64,000 bases of DNA, from the NCBI GenBank assembly GCA_024138025.1, contig JAMXBD010000092.1:248001-312000 (forward strand), given 5' to 3'. A program made the position numbers and the translations under genes. The DNA comes from Combretum micranthum. Lineage: Eukaryota; Streptophyta; Magnoliopsida; Myrtales; Combretaceae. Shown one piece after another: positions 58,170 through 64,000 of this stretch; within the stretch, counting starts at the first letter, position 1; every line of letters starts with the position of its first letter. The notes beneath the pieces were generated by a model. It made no database searches and was not told where the DNA came from. It worked only from the letters and a program-made list of their open reading frames with translations.

Positions 58170-59668
58170 TTTTTCTAAGATTCAAGCTTAGATTGCCCTT
58201 TTTGCTGCTTTTGTTTTGTTTTGTGCAAGGAGAATTTTGTCTGTATTAAACTCATACTCTTGTTGTATCTTTCTTTCTTTAACTTCTTTCTTGTTTTTGT
58301 TTCTCTTGGTTGTGTTTCTTGAATTTTGAAACAGGGATTTTGTTCTAATGGCTTTTTGCTTGTTCGTGCTGTTCTTCAAAACGACAGGGCGGTACCATTC
58401 TCTATCTTCTCTTAGTGTTTCAATTCTGTTTCTATAAATCTATTCTTTTCCCTTTAGAATTCTCATGATAAGACATTGCGGACAATGTCTGTAACAAGTG
58501 TGGGGGAGGAAAATAGACTTTGAGAAGAATTAGGGGTGTTTGTGATAGTGTTGCATTGGATAGAAGTTGTTAAAATTCTCCATGAATTCTTTTGCTGACA
58601 GATGGATTATGAAATCATGAATTCTGTTTTTGAATAATTTTTTAACTCTCTCTTGAACTGCTATGAATCTTTAGTACTTGGTTAAAGGTTATAAGATAAA
58701 ATCTCAGTGAAACAAGTTTACTTGCTTTTTAATAATGGAATTTAGAGTTGGATTTAGATTTGAGGTTCTTAGTAAAATGTTAAGTGGTTTTATTTCTAAG
58801 TTCACCAGGATTATATCTTTTCATTAAGAATTTTGAAAGCACTTTAATCTCTAATAAATTAAAATTAAAATAATAAATGCCTTTACTCCGCTAACTCAGG
58901 TAAGTGAGTTATGAGTATCAAAATTTGAATGTTAGAATGAGTGAGAGTCCGTTGGGGTCCCTTTAAAACCTAGCCACTTGAGTGATGAGCTCGGGATGTG
59001 CCGACTCAATGATCTTAGTATAACAAGAAGGTTAAAAAGGCAAATAAGGCTGAAAAGAAGCGGGCAAAAACCCGTCCAGAGGAGATACATTAAAAAAAAA
59101 ATCCTCTGAAGGCCAAATAGATAAATAATTAGTGTTAAAATGATAAAAATTCAGTTGATATGGGCGGGTCTTGGTCCCTCAGAAGAGCAAGATTTGACCC
59201 CGCTATTAACTTGAATCTAAAAAAATATTAAGTAAAAAAAAAAAAAATTCAATAAAGATTACAGAAGGAGAGAAAAGCCTAGGGGAGATTTTGATGCAAT
59301 ATACTTTTATTAAAGATTCTTGTGCTTAGAAAAGTGATTAATGGAATTATATACTCTCAAGTGAACAAGTGAAATGAACCATTTCTCTTTTTGCTTTGTT
59401 TTTACCTCAGATTTACTTTTGACTTTGAAAGCTGTTCTTAAAAAGTAAGGGTAAAGCTTGGTTTACTTTGATTAATTTTAGAAGATTGATCAAAGTATTT
59501 GTTTGATTCAATTTTTCATTTTAAGTGAGAGTTATCTTGTGAAAATGAAGATATAGAAATAAATCTTGTCATATGATTCATGATTGATGATTAGTTCATC
59601 TGTTCCTTAGTTTTTAATTTGAATCATTTTGCTTGAGGACAAGCAAAGAGTTAAGTGTGGGGGAATTT
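58170..59668 (+). other. 3' non-coding region of the Athila-like element with two G-rich tracts
   Basis: No gene. Two nearly identical purine tracts occur: AAGTGTGGGGGAGGAAAA (58497-58514) and AAGTGTGGGGGAATTTT (59653-59669). The second adjoins the 3' LTR and is the polypurine tract; the first could act as an extra second-strand priming site. Near 59075-59115 a CAGAGGA...TCCTCTG inverted pair flanks an A-run. Confidence 0.65.
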
Positions 59669-61113
59669 TGATAAATGCATTAACACCCTTAATTTTAGTA
59701 TGATTTGGGATTTTTCAAGAAATATTTTGAATGAAAATCATCAATATTTGGGCCTATTAAATAAATTGTCCATTTCAGGAAATAAAAGACTTATCATGAA
59801 GAAATCAAATGAAATTGACAAGAAAAAAAATCAAGTTTGGTGATTTTCAGTTCAAAACAGCTTGGTATCAAAGCATGTATGGATCAAGAAACCAACAGAA
59901 ATTGAAACAGCTTTCTAAACAGCTGTGTTTGGACGCATGTATCAACCCAGAGAAGACATCACAGAGTGAAACAGGGTGCCACACAGTACTGTTTTGAATC
60001 CTGTATTGAATCAGAACAACATCCAGAGAGTGAAACAGCATCCTATACAGCTCTGTTTTGGATGGCGTTTCAAACTCCGCGTCTTGATGTTTTCTTTTTA
60101 GTATATATATCTTTTTGGAGAGAGAAAAAGGGAGTTAGTTAGACTTTGTTATACTTACCATATACGTTTTTCTTCTATTTGGAGAGACTTCTTCTTTTGG
60201 AAAACACAAGTAACGAAGATTCAAGTGAAGATTACATTGAAATTGAAGATCTGAATTCTGGAATTGAATTTCAATCTTTTACAGGTTGTAATCATGATTT
60301 CTTTTTCTCATATTGAAATTCAATTGATTCTTATCATGTTGATGGAGGAGTAGATCATAGATCTAGATCTTGTTCAAATTTAATTTTCATCATGTATTGA
60401 GATCTGGAAATTAATGAATTCTTGTTGATGATCTTATATTCAATTTGCATGATTCTTTATCGTTCTTCAGATTTGTATATTCGGAGTACAAGTTTGATTT
60501 TGATTTCATTTAAGTCAATTGAGAAATTACTTTCATGAATAGATCTATGCAATTTGAAGAGATTTGATTGTGATCCTAGAGATAGGTTACAAGAATCTTC
60601 CGTAATTTTCTTATTTTTATGAGTTCTTGATCTTCATGCAATTTTAGATTGTAATTAGTTAAGGAGAGATCCTAATTAATCAATCTAAGATTAGATAAGT
60701 TGATATATCCGAGAGGATTATTGATTTGTATAAGGAACTCAACGGTATAAGATTTCAACAAGATAATCTTTAGTGTTCTATGATATACATGATGAAATTA
60801 AATGAAGAACAAGATCTAGGTCGTTGTTATAATTGACTGTTAAATCTTTCTTGATTTCTAAGTGATTGTGATTCCTTCTTATTTTTTAGATTGTAATTTT
60901 TTTTTTAGCATTTAGTGTTAAATCAATCACCTCTTTTAATCTGGCTAAATAGTAGAAATATAGTGATTACTAGTACTTATTCCTTCCTCGTGGACGACTC
61001 CGATCTAAACACTATACTACGAGTTGATAGGTTCACTGCCTATTGTCTTTCGTAGAAGTTTAAGAAAGGATTTTACAAATTTAAACTACGATTGGCAAGG
61101 AAAATCACCATCA
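59669..61113 (+). repeat. 3' LTR of the Athila-like element
   Basis: 1445 bp, near-identical to the 5' LTR and without its small deletions. It is followed directly by the ATAAT target duplication. Confidence 0.95.
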
Positions 61114-61275
61114 ATAATTTAATGTTATATTTGCAATGAAACAATTCGAAATCTTAATTTTTGAACTTAACTCAAACTTGATCCAATTTAGACTTCTAAG
61201 CTCATCTTTGACTTAAATATGTAGTGACTCCTTTTGAAGTCTCCAAGAAATTTTCCTAGGTCTTAGAGATAATAA

Positions 61276-62947
61276 TGTTGTAGAATGATTCAAAGATTAT
61301 CTGAGATTGTTAGCATGATCTTATCTTTCCATTTGTTGCTATATTTTAGAGATATTTTGTTTAGTTTTTATTTGCTGTTAATTTGTTAAGATTGAGTTTG
61401 TTTACTTTTCGTAGCAAGAGTCTATTTAAAATCCAAGTGTTTTTGGTTTCCATGAGTGGTTTAAGAAAATATTCCTATGCTATTCAATAAAGAAATCCAA
61501 TTGTGTTTGCCAAATAATAAACAATTTTCTGCTGTTATTTTTATTTTCATTTTTTTTTCTAGAAAAGCCTTAACATGGTATATGAACTCCATAGTCCCTA
61601 AAGTCTTGTGACATTTAAAAATAAAAAAGTGTGGGAGTTTCAATGGTATCAAATAATTTTTCTGCTCCCATTCCTATTTTTAAAGGAGAGAATTATTATT
61701 CACGAGATATCAAAATGAAGTCCTATCTAAAAGCCCTGAGTTTATAGGAGATTGCCTACTTCTCTTCCACAAAATCCAACACTAGTACAACTCAAAAAGT
61801 ATGAAGAAGAATTGGCAAAGAAACCAAAGGCTTTCACTTGCATACATTCAGCTGTGTCAGAGGGGATTTTTACAAGTATAATGGCTTGTGAATAACCAAA
61901 AGAAGCATGGGATATGCTTAAAGAAGAATTTGAAGGCAATACTGAAACAAAGTTAATGCAAATCTTGAATCTCAAAAGAGAATTTGGGATTCAAAAAATG
62001 AAGGAATCTGAACAAATGTTAAGGAATATGGTAGCAAGCTTATGTATCTTGTTAATCAAATCAGATTGCTTGGTGAAGAATTTCCAAACTAAAGAGTAGT
62101 GGAAAAACTTCTTATGAGCTTATCCAAAAGGTATGAGTCAAAAATTTCTTCCCTTGAGATTGCTAAAGATCTATCAAAGATAACTTTTGTAGAATTGATC
62201 AATGATTTTCAAGCGATAGATCAAAGAAGAACAATCAGGCAAGAAAGAACCAAACAAATAGTTGAAGGAGCTTGTCTAGCCAATACTTCATTTTTAAAAG
62301 AAAAAGGAAGAATCCCTCAATGTAGCAATTGCAATAAGCTTGGTCATGATGAGAAAGATTGTTAACACAAAGGAAAATTTCATTATTTCAAGTGCAAAAG
62401 GTTTAGACACCTACAAAAAGATTACAAAGTAAAAAAGAAGAACAAGCAAATATGGTGGAGATGGTTGAAGAAGAAACTCTATTTTGAGTTAGTTGGTGAG
62501 AAGTGCTCCAATTGAAGATTGATGAGAAAGTGCATCAATAAGATGGTGAGAAGTGTATCATATAGTGAAGAGAAGTCCTTCACATATTAGAAAAATTGGA
62601 GAGATGTGCTTCATGAAGATTTCAGCTTTGCAACTTTGAATCAAGGGAGCATTTTGGAGAATGATTCAAAGATTGTCCATGGTTGTTAGCATGATCTTAT
62701 CTTTCCATTTGTTGCTATCTTTTAGAGATATTAGTTTTTATTTGTTGTTAATTACTTAATTTGTTAAGATTGAGTTAGCTTACTTTTCGTAGCAGGAGTC
62801 TACTTAAAGTCCAAGTGTTTTTGGTTTCTGTGAGTGGTGTAAACAAATATTCTTATGTTATTCAATAAAGAAATCCAATTGTCTTTGCCAAAATAATAAA
62901 CAAATTCCAATGTTCTTTTATAATTTCATTTAAAAAAAAACTCAACA
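61276..62947 (+). mobile_element. Small gag-only LTR element (TR-GAG type, Copia-like)
   Basis: A 1672-bp element with LTRs of 300 bp (61276-61575) and 296 bp (62652-62947), sharing long blocks such as GTTAGCATGATCTTATCTTT and AAATCCAATTGTSTTTGCC. The target duplication AATAA is perfect (61271-61275, 62948-62952). TGGTATATGAACTCC directly after the left LTR is a degenerate iMet primer site, and CAAGGGAGCATT before the right LTR is the polypurine tract. Only a broken gag lies between, with no pol. Such gag-bearing non-autonomous elements are known in plants. Confidence 0.88.
61647..62520 (+). pseudogene. Copia-type gag (UBN2-like) with zinc knuckle, broken
   Basis: The product begins in the style of Copia gag (NNFSAPIPIFKGENYYSRDI, MKSYLKAL) and shows several stops and frameshifts to about 62100. 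It then reads well from 62099: EKLLMSLSKRYESKISSLE, ITFVELINDFQAIDQRR. A CCHC zinc knuckle, CSNCNKLGHDEKDC (CX2CX4HX4C), ends at a TAA (62363-62365). Past the stop a second knuckle-like segment (FKCKRFRHLQKD) has lost residues. Gag packages element RNA. Here it is non-functional as read. The element has no other gene. Confidence 0.8.
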
Positions 62948-62952
62948 AATAA

Positions 62953-63429
62953 AAAATTGTTCTTGGCCAGAAAAAAAAATAAATAAAAGATTGTTCTTTC
63001 TTGTGCCATATTTCATTAAGTAATTTGAAAAAAAAAAAACAAAAATATAAAATTAACAAACGTCATTTTCTATCACATACTTTCATTTCTCATTTGATCT
63101 AATCCTTCCTGTTGATGTCTTACGATTCTCTCCGTGAAACAATTGGAGGAATAGAGGAACTCTTTCTATAGTATTCATGATATATAAAAGTGAATTTTGC
63201 ATGAATAATTTTTTCCAATTGAAATAAAACAATATCCAAATTTGATTTAGGCACAACTAATATTTATGCTCTCCTTCATTTCAATCAAATTCAAATTCAT
63301 TAGTTAATTGAGGTAAATATTAAAAAATTATGATTAAACTCAACAAACTGTTAGAGTAGTTTTTAAGAAATTTGATTCAAGTGGCTTGTGAGTAAATTGA
63401 TTCATTCATACCCTCAGTACATGTATGGG
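62953..63429. other. Spacer, no gene seen
   Basis: AT-rich DNA with A-runs (for example 63029-63039). Nothing supported. Confidence 0.5.
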
Positions 63430-63439
63430 TATATAAATA
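63430..63439 (+). promoter_or_regulatory. Candidate TATA box
   Basis: TATATAAATA lies 55 bp upstream of the ATG at 63494, in a good plant core-promoter arrangement. Confidence 0.45.
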
Positions 63440-63493
63440 ACAAGCTTGGTAAGAAGAAAAATTTTTAATAACAACCTTAGCTTTGTTTCAATC

Positions 63494-63703
63494 ATGGAGT
63501 CACCGAAGAAACACGTAACAAAGAAAACTAGAAGCTCTTGTTGTTTTTCGATAATACTGATCAGGTTGACTCGAGAAAAGACGGCGACGGAGCTGACCAA
63601 CCACCAAAGGAGGCGAAGGACACAAATGGATCTACGAAGCAAGTTGACGAATAGAACAAGAGAGATATTACTCGGACTCTCTCTATGTCGTTTTCAACCG
63701 TAG
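63494..63703 (+). CDS. Short unassigned ORF near the right window edge
   Basis: A 69-codon frame from an ATG in a reasonable context (ATCATGG): MESPKKHVTKKTRSSCCFSI, a basic C-terminal half. No family is recognised. In the overlapping frame 63538-63654, after a TAG, a hydrophilic stretch (DNTDQVDSRKDGDGADQPPK) ending VDE-stop looks more protein-like, which would fit a one-base indel or a spliced first exon. It may be a real host gene or chance. Confidence 0.3.
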   Translation: MESPKKHVTKKTRSSCCFSIILIRLTREKTATELTNHQRRRRTQMDLRSKLTNRTREILLGLSLCRFQP

Positions 63704-64000
63704 GCCAATGTTAGGAAAATTTTCATTCGTGAAAGCTCATCGAAGTAAGACTTGCTTGCTTTCGGGGCTTTTTTTTTTTTTCCCTTTTTTTTTCTTATTT
63801 GGATTATCTGATTTTTGTCTGTATTTTATTTGTCTATATATTTTATTTATCTTATCTGAATTGGATCTATTTATGGATGCAATATGTGTTTTTTGTTTGT
63901 ATCTATTTTTTTTTATTATATTTGTTTAAAAACGAAAACTGAGATGCCAAAACGATCAACAAATAGACTGTAGAATAAAATCATAGACTCGTAATTCTCC
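63704..64000. other. Pyrimidine-rich end of the window
   Basis: T-rich DNA with runs of T at 63771-63782 and 63787-63793. It could be intron or UTR of a gene continuing outside. No feature can be supported. Confidence 0.4.

Larger units (their letters stand above)
48257..61113 (+). mobile_element. Athila-like Ty3/Gypsy retrotransposon, 12.9 kb, structurally complete
   Basis: Two ~1.44 kb LTRs (48257-49691, 59669-61113), both TGATAAATGC...AATCACCATCA, flank a full gag-pol region and a third ORF. The 5-bp target duplication ATAAT is perfect (48252-48256, 61114-61118). The primer site after the left LTR (TTTTGGCCGTTGCCAACGGG) is a variant of the tRNA-Asp type used by Athila/Tat elements. The polypurine tract GTGTGGGGGAA lies before the right LTR. 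LTRs are very similar, so insertion is recent. Reading frames are broken by single-base indels, mostly in homopolymers, so activity is doubtful as the sequence stands. Confidence 0.95.

Noticed and set aside
59655..59997. Short frames at the start of the 3' LTR
   Set aside because: They lie across the LTR boundary and in U3, and the same bases occur non-coding in the 5' LTR.
61461..61975. Minus-strand frames over the gag-only element
   Set aside because: The plus strand carries gag and a zinc knuckle with LTR polarity to match.

Overview
This is nuclear DNA from a eudicot plant. It is AT-rich and gene-poor. It has a cluster of small auxin-up RNA (SAUR) genes embedded in plant-type retroelements (Copia, chromovirus-like Gypsy, Athila-like Gypsy, several non-autonomous LTR elements) and one very large CACTA-type DNA transposon. 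I cannot name the species. There are no rRNA genes, tRNA genes, CRISPR arrays or prokaryotic signals that I can see.

Layout. 1-2557: two and a quarter copies of an unidentified ~1.14 kb tandem repeat. 2775-3851: 3' end of a Copia element. 3895-7540: a whole but decayed Copia element (minus strand) sitting in the upstream region of a SAUR pseudogene (7566-7858). 8482-12058: non-coding, LTR-like DNA. 12064-25350: the SAUR array, interrupted by solo LTRs (12064, 13423, 21295), a 290-bp micro-LTR element (15004-15293), and two ~1.93 kb non-autonomous LTR elements (15304-17227 and 18606-20552). The second of these splits a SAUR reading frame. 26243-46416: a ~20 kb CACTA-type element with ~1 kb terminal inverted repeats. 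It carries pieces of a kinesin-14 gene and a class III alcohol dehydrogenase exon, and is itself interrupted by a 5.5 kb chromovirus (37047-42580). 46417-47716: another SAUR unit, a pseudogene. 48257-61113: a nearly complete 12.9 kb Athila-like element with 1.4 kb LTRs and an env-position ORF. 61276-62947: a 1.67 kb gag-only Copia-like element. 62953-64000: a TATA box and a short unassigned ORF.

SAUR cluster. There are five SAUR coding units of two subtypes: A (7.6 kb, 18.6/20.6 kb) and B (14.1, 24.8, 47.5 kb). Their order A-B-A-B-B and shared flanks point to tandem duplication of an A+B pair. Only the B copy at 24812-25057 is intact. The others have lost the start codon, carry frameshifts or stops, or are split by a retroelement. 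Paralogous units act as empty-site references, so several insertions can be dated relative to the duplications and their boundaries confirmed by target-site duplications.

The less ordinary material is the set of non-autonomous LTR elements (290 bp, 1.67 kb, 1.93 kb), the gene-capturing CACTA element, and a family of GAAACAG/CTGTTT modules shared between the Athila LTR and the region before its third ORF. All boundaries were read by eye. No alignment or database search was run.
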